Source: Candidatus Gastranaerophilales bacterium
Lineage (GTDB): Bacteria; Cyanobacteriota; Vampirovibrionia; Gastranaerophilales; Gastranaerophilaceae
NCBI GenBank assembly: GCA_944325515.1
Contig: CALVAO010000005.1
Coordinates: forward strand, 52,955-116,954
Direction of reading: 5' to 3'
Length of the DNA stretch: 64,000 nucleotides
Notes under the pieces: generated by a model
What the model was told of the DNA's origin: nothing
Seen by the model: only the letters and a program-made list of their open reading frames with translations
Databases searched by the model: none
In this document: piece after piece, positions 1-7,530 of the stretch
Numbering within the stretch: position 1 is the first letter of the stretch
Layout of the letters: each line of letters opens with the position of its first letter
Program-made: the position numbers and the translations under genes

Positions 1-548
1 GTTTTTTTGCAGATTGGTTTTTCGGTGATATTTTCTTTTCTTTGTTTCCATGTTCTTGCACAGGGGGTTTCTATAACATCTTCTTTTATTATTGTCTGAT
101 AGAGCCTGCAATCGTCAACAAGTCCGTCATAAGTAGTATTATGGCTGAAGCTTAGACAAAACATATCCCATAGGTCCAGCATTGAATGGACTTTTGAACT
201 GACAATCCTAAAAGTTCTGTATGAGAGCAAATCCTTGCCTTTTTCTTTTGCTATAATTGTCATTCCGTCCGTTCCAAGTTTAAGAGTACAAAATTTGTTT
301 GAAAGCTTTAGATTCCGCCAGATATCTTTATAGGGAGAAAGATATATTTTTGCAGCATTCAAAGCTTCTCTACGCCTGTATTCTTGCCCGTTATCTTCTA
401 TTTTTTTGGCTGATAGTCGTGTAAATAAGATGTAACCTAGAAGTAAAACAACTGATGTTACTATTGCCGGAATAGGATAATTTATAAACATATATATGAT
501 GGCTATGCATACTAATGCTATTAATCTGCTAAAATAACGATATCGCAT
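1..548 (-). CDS. Membrane-anchored hypothetical protein, 3' end outside window
   Basis: The frame is open from an ATG at 548 to the window edge, about 182 codons with no stop, so the C-terminus is missing. A good Shine-Dalgarno (GGAGTAGGAATT then ATG) sets the start. Residues ~8-50 form two closely spaced hydrophobic helices. After them comes a soluble, basic, cytoplasm-like region with no motif I recognise. The gene follows the LptF/G-type permease by 12 nt on the same strand and is probably co-transcribed with it. I cannot name a family. A role linked to the permease is only a guess from position. Confidence 0.7.
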   Translation of the reverse strand, partial: MRYRYFSRLIALVCIAIIYMFINYPIPAIVTSVVLLLGYILFTRLSAKKIEDNGQEYRRREALNAAKIYLSPYKDIWRNLKLSNKFCTLKLGTDGMTIIAKEKGKDLLSYRTFRIVSSKVHSMLDLWDMFCLSFSHNTTYDGLVDDCRLYQTIIKEDVIETPCARTWKQRKENITEKPICKK

Positions 549-560
549 AATTCCTACTCC

Positions 561-1688
561 TTAGCAGATTGTAAATACTTTCCTGTAGTATAATCCGGCA
601 CCGGCAACAGATAAAATAATATTAGGCATAAATGCAGCAAGCGCAGGAGCAAGAGAACCTGCTTCACCAAAAGATATCGATAATGCCCTTATTAAATAAT
701 ATGCAAAAATAATCAGAATACTAAATAAAAACCCTCTGTTATACCTTACTCTTGGCGGAGTTATTGCTAATGGAACCCCGATAAGTACAAGAACGATTGT
801 CGTTAAAGGAAGTGCTATTTTATCAAACAGGCTTATTTTCAATACATGTTTATCCGGTATATCCGGATTTGCAAGATATTTGCATAATTGTATAAAATTA
901 TACTCATTTGCAAGATTTCTGTTCATTTCTTTCGACAAATCCATACCGAACTTAATTGTAGAATCTTCAAACAGAGTTGTATCCAGAGTTTTTCCGCTGT
1001 CAGTTACGGTATAAATAGCGCCTTTCTGGAATTTCCACCCTTCCGGAGCTGTCGCACCTTCCTTTGCCTGCAAAATTTGAATTGTACCGTCTTTTGAGGC
1101 ATCCAGAACCGTTATATTATGAAGCTGTTTATCGGTGCAGTCACCTACATAGAAAAGGCGTTTCAACAACCCGTCTTCTTTTGTTTCTTTAAATGTAAAA
1201 TTATGTTTTCCTTCCGGAATATTTTTTTTACTGAAAGCATATAATGCTAAATCAGTAGACTGCTTCGTCATAACTGGCACAACAGTTTCGTTTAAAACAA
1301 AACTAACACATGCCATCACAATAGAAAAAATAAATATGGGTTTAGCAATTCTATTTAAACCTATTCCGCAAGCTCTCATAACAGTTATTTCCGAACTCAA
1401 GCTCAAACCGTTAAGAGTCATAACAGTTGCAAGCAATACCCCCATAGGAATTGTCATTACAAAGACAGCCGGCAGGTGTAAAATTATTATCAAAAATGCT
1501 ATTTTAAACGGAATTCCGTACATAGAAATCTGTTTTATTAATGTTATGAAAGTGTCTGATGCAAAAATAATTGATGTAAAAACAAGAACACCCATAATAA
1601 ACATTTCAATAACCTGCTTAAGAATATATTTATCAAGCAGTTTCATTGTTTTAATTTGATATATTATATTTTTAATAAACTTTTTCAT
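561..1688 (-). CDS. LptF/LptG family lipopolysaccharide export permease
   Basis: This is an inner-membrane permease of the YjgP/YjgQ family. With LptB it forms the ABC transporter that lifts lipopolysaccharide into the periplasmic Lpt bridge. The layout is typical: membrane helices in the N-terminal third, a long soluble periplasmic stretch (about residues 125-285), then helices to the C-terminus, in roughly 375 residues. An upstream start at 1736 is possible but lies inside the MFS gene. I chose ATG 1688 because an extended -10 box (TGGTATAAT) sits just upstream, so RNA probably starts only a few bases before it. LptF and LptG cannot be told apart by eye. It implies an LPS-bearing outer membrane. 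Confidence 0.85.
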   Translation of the reverse strand: MKKFIKNIIYQIKTMKLLDKYILKQVIEMFIMGVLVFTSIIFASDTFITLIKQISMYGIPFKIAFLIIILHLPAVFVMTIPMGVLLATVMTLNGLSLSSEITVMRACGIGLNRIAKPIFIFSIVMACVSFVLNETVVPVMTKQSTDLALYAFSKKNIPEGKHNFTFKETKEDGLLKRLFYVGDCTDKQLHNITVLDASKDGTIQILQAKEGATAPEGWKFQKGAIYTVTDSGKTLDTTLFEDSTIKFGMDLSKEMNRNLANEYNFIQLCKYLANPDIPDKHVLKISLFDKIALPLTTIVLVLIGVPLAITPPRVRYNRGFLFSILIIFAYYLIRALSISFGEAGSLAPALAAFMPNIILSVAGAGLYYRKVFTIC

Positions 1689-1701
1689 TAACCCGCATTC
1701 T

Positions 1702-1710
1702 ATTATACCA
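1702..1710 (-). promoter_or_regulatory. Extended -10 promoter for the LptF/G gene
   Basis: Reading the minus strand, TGGTATAAT ends 13 nt before the ATG at 1688, between the MFS stop codon and the permease start. It predicts a 5' leader of only about 6-7 nt. No -35 match is obvious. Confidence 0.5.
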
Positions 1711-1725
1711 GAAAATTGTTTTAAA

Positions 1726-2892
1726 TTAATTTTCACTCTTCAAATATTTAACAAAATAAGAAGTTAAAGCAGGGATAATGCTTAGCATAATCAATACATT
1801 AATAATTCCGTATCTCTGAGCAATTGTACCAAGAACAGATAAGCATAATGCCACAATTCCCCAGCAGAAACCATTGATAAATCCTGCTACAATGCTTTTG
1901 TATTCCGGCAGAGTTCTCTGCGCCCAAACAACAACAATCGGCTGCGCCAGCATGGTTGTAAAACCTATAATAAAAAATATGATAAGTGATAAAATCGAAT
2001 GTTTTTGATATGTTAGTCCGAATAATACCATCATCGGGAATGTTGCCCACATAGAAAAATAAATAACCGGCTTTGAGCCGAAAAGTTTTTCAACACGCGG
2101 ACTCATAAAAGACCCTATGGCGCCGGCAAAAACGAATAAAAACAATGCACTTCCTATATAAAAAGGTGAGTAGTCCATAGACTTCCACAAAAATGGAAGT
2201 AATATACAGGAACTGTTTGTAATCAATGATTTCATCATTGCAATCAGCATCAAGTAATTCATCTGTCTGCAGTTTAATATTTCCTTAAATGATTTGAAGA
2301 ATTCCTTATGCTTTGGCTTTTTTTCGATTTTAGAGAGCTTCGGCACACAGAAAAACATTGTAAGGGCAAGCGTTATACCGATTATAGAAGTATAAGAGAG
2401 CATTTCCAATCCGAGAACCTGTGTAATCAGAGCTGCCAGCAGAGGACCAAAAGCAAACCCTAATGAACCCATACTCATAAAAATGCCCATATTAACAGAA
2501 CAGTTCTGTTTGGAGAAATAGTTTATAAATCCCATTGCCTGCGGATGAAAAAAGCTTCCGCCCAGACTGCCCAATATCATAAAAATCAATAATACCGGAA
2601 TATTAGGTGCAGAAGGTGTCAGCGGAATAAATACCGAAGCCATTATAACGCCCCAGAAGATAAAAAACCTTTTAAGCATATTATCGGCAAAGAAACCAAA
2701 AACCGGCTGCATCATAGAAGAGCATATATGCGAAATACTTATTACAACCGTCGCTACAGCCATAGTAAAACCGAGCTTTGATGCGATAAACGGCATAATC
2801 GGATTAAGGAATCCGCCGTACACATCACAGATGAGATGCGCAAGACAAAGCCATACTACAGCATTTTTTGTATTCTGTATCCCTTTTTCCAT
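1726..2892 (-). CDS. MFS transporter, fosmidomycin-resistance-protein-like
   Basis: This is a 388-residue polytopic protein with about 12 hydrophobic segments, a major facilitator that would export or exchange a small solute across the inner membrane. The N-terminus (LCLAHLICDVYGGFLNPIMP) and the loop after the second helix (PVFGFFADN) resemble the Fsr-like branch of the superfamily. Substrate cannot be inferred. The start ATG at 2892 has no Shine-Dalgarno, but a TATAAT lies 7 nt upstream, so the message is probably leaderless. The stop lies 38 nt before the permease start. Family membership is firm and the Fsr-like label is moderate. Confidence 0.8.
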   Translation of the reverse strand: MEKGIQNTKNAVVWLCLAHLICDVYGGFLNPIMPFIASKLGFTMAVATVVISISHICSSMMQPVFGFFADNMLKRFFIFWGVIMASVFIPLTPSAPNIPVLLIFMILGSLGGSFFHPQAMGFINYFSKQNCSVNMGIFMSMGSLGFAFGPLLAALITQVLGLEMLSYTSIIGITLALTMFFCVPKLSKIEKKPKHKEFFKSFKEILNCRQMNYLMLIAMMKSLITNSSCILLPFLWKSMDYSPFYIGSALFLFVFAGAIGSFMSPRVEKLFGSKPVIYFSMWATFPMMVLFGLTYQKHSILSLIIFFIIGFTTMLAQPIVVVWAQRTLPEYKSIVAGFINGFCWGIVALCLSVLGTIAQRYGIINVLIMLSIIPALTSYFVKYLKSEN

Positions 2893-2899
2893 AATGAAT

Positions 2900-2929
2900 A
2901 TTATAGTGCAACCCTGGTGTATTAATCAA
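2900..2929 (-). promoter_or_regulatory. Promoter TTGATT-18-TATAAT, predicted leaderless start of MFS gene
   Basis: On the minus strand TTGATT (2929-2924) and TATAAT (2905-2900) are 18 nt apart. The -10 box ends 7 nt before ATG 2892, which puts the expected transcription start at or beside the start codon. Confidence 0.65.
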
Positions 2930-2935
2930 ATAAAC

Positions 2936-2964
2936 TTCCCAAAATAAGAATTTAGAGTTATAAT
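2936..2964 (+). promoter_or_regulatory. Promoter TTCCCA-17-TATAAT, predicted leaderless start
   Basis: TATAAT at 2959-2964 is followed by six bases and then ATG 2971. A weak -35 (TTCCCA) lies 17 nt upstream. The GAGGT touching the ATG is too close to act as a Shine-Dalgarno. This promoter is back to back with the MFS promoter. Confidence 0.6.
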
Positions 2965-2970
2965 GAGGTC

Positions 2971-3285
2971 ATGAGTTCGGAAGCTGAAGATAAAAATCTG
3001 AAGATGGTCGGGCTGGAACTCATGTTCCTTACCCCGGAGAAATACAGTCATGCTGACGGCATCACTGCTGTTGAGCTGGCTAAGCTTGTCGGACTGCCTC
3101 TTGAAGAAGTTAAAAAGAAACTGCAGATTTTGAAAGAAAAAAATGTTGTAAGAGTCAGAGGCATTAACCCCAAATACTGGTTGTTTGACGAATACAACTT
3201 TCAGCGTCTTGATGATGATGACGATTTATTCCATCTTTTATGCAACTTTGAAGACGTTGATTTTGACAGATATTTTACATACTAA
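2971..3285 (+). CDS. Small winged-helix-like protein
   Basis: This 104-residue cytoplasmic protein has residues ~28-65 (TAVELAKLVGLPLEEVKKKL, then a turn and a basic wing) that look like a winged helix-turn-helix of the MarR/ArsR style. A strongly acidic patch (LDDDDD) follows near residue 85. It probably binds DNA, but no ligand pocket is apparent and the target is unknown. Its stop overlaps the stop of the convergent DUF6485 gene by 11 nt. It is divergent from the MFS gene, so autoregulation or control of that exporter is possible but unproven. Confidence 0.65.
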   Translation: MSSEAEDKNLKMVGLELMFLTPEKYSHADGITAVELAKLVGLPLEEVKKKLQILKEKNVVRVRGINPKYWLFDEYNFQRLDDDDDLFHLLCNFEDVDFDRYFTY

Positions 3286-3481
3286 GTTCTTTTTGCATAA
3301 CTTCTATAAAATATTCTACCGACCTGTCGTGTTTTAATTCTGCACTTTTCGGGAAAAAGCACCCCGGAATCTGCCCCATCTCGCGGTGATGTCTTACGCA
3401 TTCACAGCATATTCCTCTGTTTTTACAGGTCATCGCAGAACATGTACATTCTAAAATATTTTCTTCTTTTTTACATTCCAT
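3275..3481 (-). CDS. DUF6485 family cysteine-rich small protein
   Basis: This is a 68-residue protein with seven cysteines, arranged roughly as C-x11-C-x1-C, C-x6-C-C-x2-C and a later C. The core (NRGICCECVRHHREMGQIPG then CFFP) matches the DUF6485 family as I remember it. The cysteines suggest metal binding, but no function is known. I start at ATG 3481 rather than the GTG at 3490, because the GGGGGAGG Shine-Dalgarno spaces properly with the ATG. Immediately upstream lies a perfect CCCTCTCCT/AGGAGAGGG palindrome. It follows queH on the same strand. Confidence 0.7.
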   Translation of the reverse strand: MECKKEENILECTCSAMTCKNRGICCECVRHHREMGQIPGCFFPKSAELKHDRSVEYFIEVMQKELSM

Positions 3482-3500
3482 AATTAACACCTCCCCCCAG

Positions 3501-3521
3501 CCCTCTCCTATAAGGAGAGGG
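3501..3521. repeat. Perfect GC-rich palindrome between queH and DUF6485
   Basis: A 10-bp arm and its inverse meet with no loop (CCCTCTCCTA / TAAGGAGAGG plus one G). It sits just after the queH stop and just before the Shine-Dalgarno of the DUF6485 gene. It has no T-tract, so it looks like a REP-style hairpin rather than a simple terminator. Confidence 0.6.
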
Positions 3522-3526
3522 AACGC

Positions 3527-4078
3527 TTATCTCTTTGCAAACTCGCACCCGCAGTAATTTTGGCGGTATATTCCCAATTCTTTGGAAAGATTATTTGTCT
3601 TTAAAAATCCGTCTTTTTTCTTAAAATCTATTGCAATATACTCAAGCTCTCCTGCAAGACTTTTTCCGATTTCTGTTATTTTTTCAAAGTTTTTATGCGG
3701 ACTTATAACAAGAGAGGTTGTAAACCTTTTAATTCCTAGGTCCCGCGCTTTTTCAACAGTTTTCATCAGCCTCTGCCTAATACAGACATCGCACCTACTG
3801 CCTCTTTCCGGTTCTGTTTCTAAGCCCTTTACCGCATTCAAATATTCTTCATGGTTATACTCTTCAGCAATCAATTCAACCCAATGATACATACAGACAA
3901 TTTTTTGAGCTTCTAAACGCCTTTCATATTCTTCTTTTGTATCCAAATTCGGATTGCAGAAATACACAACAGGAGTATATCCCATATCGCGCAGAAGCTC
4001 TATGGGATATCCGGAACAAATTCCACAGCAGGCGTGGATTAAAATTTTATTGTCTGTATTATCTGTGTTTTGCACCAT
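3527..4078 (-). CDS. queH: Epoxyqueuosine reductase QueH
   Basis: This is a 183-residue protein of the QueH (former DUF208) family. It makes the last step of queuosine synthesis, reducing epoxyqueuosine in tRNA to queuosine. Visible signatures are the N-terminal HACCGICSGYP, the tyrosine/asparagine stretch FCNPNLD, the central RCDVCIRQRL, and the C-terminal YCGCEFAKR. Together these give the cysteine sets that hold the iron-sulfur cluster and the adjacent metal site. Length is normal for the family. It overlaps the end of the upstream VKOR-DsbA gene by 20 nt, so the two are co-transcribed. The functional link between them, if any, may be redox chemistry. Confidence 0.92.
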   Translation of the reverse strand: MVQNTDNTDNKILIHACCGICSGYPIELLRDMGYTPVVYFCNPNLDTKEEYERRLEAQKIVCMYHWVELIAEEYNHEEYLNAVKGLETEPERGSRCDVCIRQRLMKTVEKARDLGIKRFTTSLVISPHKNFEKITEIGKSLAGELEYIAIDFKKKDGFLKTNNLSKELGIYRQNYCGCEFAKR

Positions 4079-5246
4079 GTTTGATTAAAATTTCCTTTAG
4101 TTCGTAATACGGTTTTACGCCGACAACTTTTTCACCGTTAATAAACATTGTAGGAGTACTATCCAGTTGAAGAGCGTACGCCTTTGAAAGCTCGTCTTCG
4201 ATTTCTTTAGCCGTTTTTTCTGAATTGAAATCTTGAATAAATTTTCCTTCATTAAATCCGAGCTGTTTAGCAAGCTTTAGCATATCATCCATTTTTACGG
4301 GTTGACTTTCATACAATAAAGAACTCATTTCCCAGTAATTTCCTTGATTTCTTGCGGAAATTGCGCCCTTTGCCATAAAGCAGGCATTCGGATGCATATT
4401 TACACTTATATAAGGATTGCATTCCTTATCAAACGGGAAGTTGTGGTGTACAACCTTGATATTTGAAAACTCTTTTGCAGCTTGATGAAGCATTATATTA
4501 TTAATGTAACAGAGCGGGCATACATAGTCAGAATACAGCTCAATTACAACATCAGCCTTTTCCGCGCCCAAAGTATTTCCCTTTACTCTATACGGATTAA
4601 ATTTTATATCGCGGTATTTTAAAATAGCTTTCTGTCTCTTTATATGCGGAACAAAATTATAAGTCATTCCGCTGTAGCAGAGAAATGAAACAGCAAGTAT
4701 CAGCAAGACGATAAATGTTTTTGTATACTTTTTAGCACCGTCTATAAAGTCTATAAAAGCGGTTTTAAAATCATTTACAATAACTTTAAATTTACCGGAA
4801 GACGCAACAAGAGCTATAATTAAATCAATAACATATGTTATAACGCACAAAACACACAATTTATGAATTTTAAACAGACTCAAGCCCGCAAGCACCATAG
4901 AGCAGGCAAAAGCAATTGTTCCTAAAAAAGTTATATATGACATCGGATTTTTAAACACTTCAAGGAACTTAAGCAGTTTAAATTTCTTAAGCTTATCGAC
5001 AATTGTTAAGAAAAATACTGTTATATAGAAAAACATTCCCCAGTAAGCCAGCGGAATACCCCAAAATTGTGATACAGAGGATTTTGCGGCGCCGTCACAG
5101 TCAATAAATTCATTTATTGAGCAGAAGCTTGAGAGGGCATATTTTTCGTAATTTGCAACATAATAAATACATGCAAGTTTAATTGTCAGAGCAAAACCGA
5201 TTAGTATTAATATTTGAACGGCAATCTTTTTTTTGTCTATATTCAT
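4059..5246 (-). CDS. VKOR-DsbA fusion, membrane disulfide-bond oxidase
   Basis: This 395-residue protein joins two oxidative-folding modules. Residues ~1-150 are a vitamin K epoxide reductase membrane domain with about four helices, a loop cysteine pair at C42/C50 and the active CVLC at C131/C134. After a further helix (about 178-195), residues ~225-395 form a periplasmic DsbA-like thioredoxin fold with CPLC at C243/C246 and the cis-proline at P365 (DSTPTMF). The thioredoxin part would oxidise exported proteins, and VKOR would recycle it using quinone. Fusions of VKOR to a thioredoxin fold are known from cyanobacteria and relatives. It is the first gene of a short operon with queH. A GGAG lies upstream of ATG 5246. 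Confidence 0.9.
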   Translation of the reverse strand: MNIDKKKIAVQILILIGFALTIKLACIYYVANYEKYALSSFCSINEFIDCDGAAKSSVSQFWGIPLAYWGMFFYITVFFLTIVDKLKKFKLLKFLEVFKNPMSYITFLGTIAFACSMVLAGLSLFKIHKLCVLCVITYVIDLIIALVASSGKFKVIVNDFKTAFIDFIDGAKKYTKTFIVLLILAVSFLCYSGMTYNFVPHIKRQKAILKYRDIKFNPYRVKGNTLGAEKADVVIELYSDYVCPLCYINNIMLHQAAKEFSNIKVVHHNFPFDKECNPYISVNMHPNACFMAKGAISARNQGNYWEMSSLLYESQPVKMDDMLKLAKQLGFNEGKFIQDFNSEKTAKEIEDELSKAYALQLDSTPTMFINGEKVVGVKPYYELKEILIKHGAKHR

Positions 5247-5537
5247 AATAAAAACTCCACTCCCGTCTAGTCTACATTACTAATTCTAGTATATAATAAT
5301 CTTTTTTCAATAATAGAAATACCTAGGAGAACCAGCCGAAAGGTTCTAGCCGGACTAAACTATAAAAAAGTTCACTAAAATAATTGTTAAGATTCTTTAC
5401 AAAATCATACATTCTCATGATTTTATTTAAAAAACATACTGTTAATATATAACTATACTCCTTAAAAAACGACGATACACATATCCCTAATCAACAGCTA
5501 TGCACGAAAGTTCATAGCTTTTTCTTTTGCTGATATA
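5247..5537. other. Gene-free interval with two hairpins
   Basis: I find no gene in these 291 nt. Two hairpins are visible. At 5327-5345 the arms GAACC and GGTTC close around AGCCGAAA. At 5496-5528 AGCTATG and CATAGCT are followed by a T-rich run on the plus strand, which looks like a rho-independent terminator although no plus-strand gene leads into it. The left part must hold the promoter of the VKOR-DsbA gene, but no strong -35/-10 pair stands out. Confidence 0.4.
5496..5528 (+). terminator. Orphan terminator-like hairpin
   Basis: AGCTATG (5496-5502) pairs with CATAGCT (5513-5519) across a 10-nt loop, followed by TTTTTCTTTT. The T-tract is on the plus strand, while both neighbouring genes run on the minus strand. 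It either ends an unannotated small plus-strand RNA or is chance. Confidence 0.35.
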
Positions 5538-6059
5538 TTAAAAACAGCTTATAATTACGCCGATAACAGCAGATATTAAAATATAAAACAATGGGTCGCG
5601 CTTGGATTTCCAGCTAAAAATAAGAAGCATTGCTATTAATATTAAAGCCTTAATATCATTAATCTCCGGCTTCAAAAGCCCTATTGCGACAGAAGTAAGA
5701 AGTGCGCAGGATATAGGTTTCAGAGTCTGAATCAAAGATTTTACATAAAAATTATCGCTGAATTTTTTTAGGAGTTTTGAAACAATAATTACCAGAACCA
5801 ATGAAGGAAGCATTTCCGAAAGTGTAGCCAGCGCAGAGCCTAAAATTCCGGCGCTTTTTAATCCTGCATAAGTCGCAACATTTATCCCGACAGGTCCCGG
5901 GGTAATAGATGCAACAGCTGTCATCTGCGTTAATTCATCGAGCGAATACCAGTTATAGACCTGTGATATATGGTATAAAAAAGGAATAGTAGCGTACCCT
6001 CCGCCAAAAGAGAACATTCCTATCTTAAAAAATTCCCAGAAAAGATGAAGGTAAATCAT
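5538..6059 (-). CDS. Chromate transporter (CHR) family half-protein, second gene of the pair
   Basis: This is a 173-residue integral membrane protein of the chromate ion transporter family. It shows the family's glycine motif FSFGGGYATIPFL and the helix-break motif TPGPVGINVATYAG. Single-domain CHR proteins usually work as pairs with opposite topology, and the adjoining gene is the partner. Start and stop overlap by 4 nt (ATGA). The true substrate in gut-type bacteria is unknown and need not be chromate. It is the last gene of the SDR-bioB operon. Confidence 0.85.
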   Translation of the reverse strand: MIYLHLFWEFFKIGMFSFGGGYATIPFLYHISQVYNWYSLDELTQMTAVASITPGPVGINVATYAGLKSAGILGSALATLSEMLPSLVLVIIVSKLLKKFSDNFYVKSLIQTLKPISCALLTSVAIGLLKPEINDIKALILIAMLLIFSWKSKRDPLFYILISAVIGVIISCF

Positions 6060-6622
6060 TTATTACCCTCCTTTTTTCCGGAAACAATACGCTTAAAACC
6101 GACACCCCCGACTGAAAACAATAATATTGTCTGTATCGGAGAAAGTTTAAATATCAATAGTGTGAGCAGAGTCAGCATAAAAATAGTATAAAAAAACGCA
6201 TCCCTGTTTGATTTCTGCCACATTTCCCTAACTGTAAGAACGATCAATGCAATAACTGCAGCTCCTACACCCCACAATGCTCCCTGCACATAACTGTTTT
6301 CCGTTAAAGAGTCTATTACGGAGGCAAGAAGCACGATACTCCAGAAAGGAATAAATGTTACTCCTAGCATTGCAATAACGGCACCCCATTTCCCTCTGAG
6401 TTTATACCCTATAAACATTGACATATTGGCTGCAATAATTCCAGGTAAAGACTGAGCCAGTGCAAAATAATCAACGACATCGTCATGTGATACAAGGTTT
6501 CTTTTATCAACAAATTCGCTTGTCATAATGGGCAGAATTACATACCCGCCTCCAAGCAGAATAGCGCCTATTTTGGCAAAAATTAAGAAAAGTTTATAAA
6601 GCGGTATTTTATTCTGCTCCAC
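6056..6622 (-). CDS. Chromate transporter (CHR) family half-protein, first gene of the pair
   Basis: This 188-residue membrane protein has the CHR signatures ILLGGGYVILPIM near residue 17 and AQSLPGIIAANMSMFIG near residue 52, then about four more helices. It is the upstream member of a two-gene transporter and would form a heterodimer with the protein encoded just downstream. Its start overlaps the end of bioB by 14 nt, so translation is coupled to biotin synthase. Substrate is not deducible. Confidence 0.85.
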   Translation of the reverse strand: MEQNKIPLYKLFLIFAKIGAILLGGGYVILPIMTSEFVDKRNLVSHDDVVDYFALAQSLPGIIAANMSMFIGYKLRGKWGAVIAMLGVTFIPFWSIVLLASVIDSLTENSYVQGALWGVGAAVIALIVLTVREMWQKSNRDAFFYTIFMLTLLTLLIFKLSPIQTILLFSVGGVGFKRIVSGKKEGNK

Positions 6623-7526
6623 TTAATTTTCTCCCTGCTTCTCTTACTAATCTTGCATCTTCCTGCGGAGTAAAACCCGTAGTTGTCAAGTAATTGCCCA
6701 CTATTGCCGAATCCGCACAGTATTTAAAAGCTTTCATAATTGTTTTTTCTGACAATCTTGCTTTTTTACCACCGGCAAGCCTTATTGAAGCATTCGGACA
6801 CGCTATTTTAAATATCGCAAGAGTCCTTAATACATTCTCTTCATCTATTTTGTTCCCATAGCTTTCAAAAGGCGTATTCTTTATCGGAGTTAGAATATTT
6901 ACAGGAATGCTGTCCGGATTAATTTCTGCAAGCTCCACCGCCATTTCAACTCTCTGTTCTACAGTTTCTCCCATACCTATAATCACACCGCAACAGAGTT
7001 CCATACCGTATTTTTTAACAAGCCTTACTGTATTTATGCGGTCGTCATAAGTATGTGTTGTACAGATTTGAGGATGATAAGATCTGCAGGTATTAATATT
7101 ATGATGAAATCTTACAAGCCCTGCTTCTGCAAGTTTTTTTGCCTGTTCTTCATTTAGAATCCCTATGCTTGCACAGCTTTTAATACCTTTGCTGTTTAAA
7201 GCCCTTATCATTTCAAGCATTGTATCGAAATCGCTCTCATCCGGAGTTTTCCCTGATGTAACTATTGCAACTCTATCCGCTCCGTTATTTATACTGTCCA
7301 GCCCTGCTTTTACTATAGTTTCAACATCCATTAGGGGATAAGTTTCTATATTGGTATTGTAATGCGAACTCTGCGCGCAATACTTGCAGTTTTGGGAGCA
7401 TTTGCCGGAACGGGCATTGATGATTGAACAAAATTCAACCTCTTCTTTTAAATACTTTTTAGACTCATTCAATAAATCTTCTAAATCCGCATTATATAAA
7501 TTTAATAACTCTTGCTTTGTTTTCAT
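6609..7526 (-). CDS. bioB: Biotin synthase
   Basis: BioB is a radical-SAM enzyme that inserts sulfur into dethiobiotin. The radical-SAM triad is C43, C47 and C50 in GKCSQNCKYCAQ. The second-cluster region and substrate pocket motifs follow (NHNINTC-like HHNINTCRSYH, GVIIGMGE, NILTPIKNTPFE, RLAGGK). Length of 305 residues is normal. I use ATG 7526. A GTG at 7544 overlapping the SDR stop is also possible, and neither has a strong Shine-Dalgarno. No other bio genes are in the window. The gene lies between an SDR and a chromate-type transporter in one operon. Confidence 0.95.
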   Translation of the reverse strand: MKTKQELLNLYNADLEDLLNESKKYLKEEVEFCSIINARSGKCSQNCKYCAQSSHYNTNIETYPLMDVETIVKAGLDSINNGADRVAIVTSGKTPDESDFDTMLEMIRALNSKGIKSCASIGILNEEQAKKLAEAGLVRFHHNINTCRSYHPQICTTHTYDDRINTVRLVKKYGMELCCGVIIGMGETVEQRVEMAVELAEINPDSIPVNILTPIKNTPFESYGNKIDEENVLRTLAIFKIACPNASIRLAGGKKARLSEKTIMKAFKYCADSAIVGNYLTTTGFTPQEDARLVREAGRKLSGAE

Positions 7527-7530
7527 AATA

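Noticed and set aside
1336..1659. Plus-strand frame of 107 codons opposite the LptF/G gene
   Set aside because: It lies fully antisense to a well-supported gene, lacks a ribosome site and shows no domain.
2965..2970. GAGGTC as the Shine-Dalgarno for the gene at 2971
   Set aside because: It touches the ATG with about one base of spacing, too close to work. A leaderless start from TATAAT is more likely.
5327..5345. GAACC/GGTTC hairpin as a riboswitch for the VKOR-DsbA gene
   Set aside because: The stem is only five pairs and no known riboswitch core is recognisable around it.
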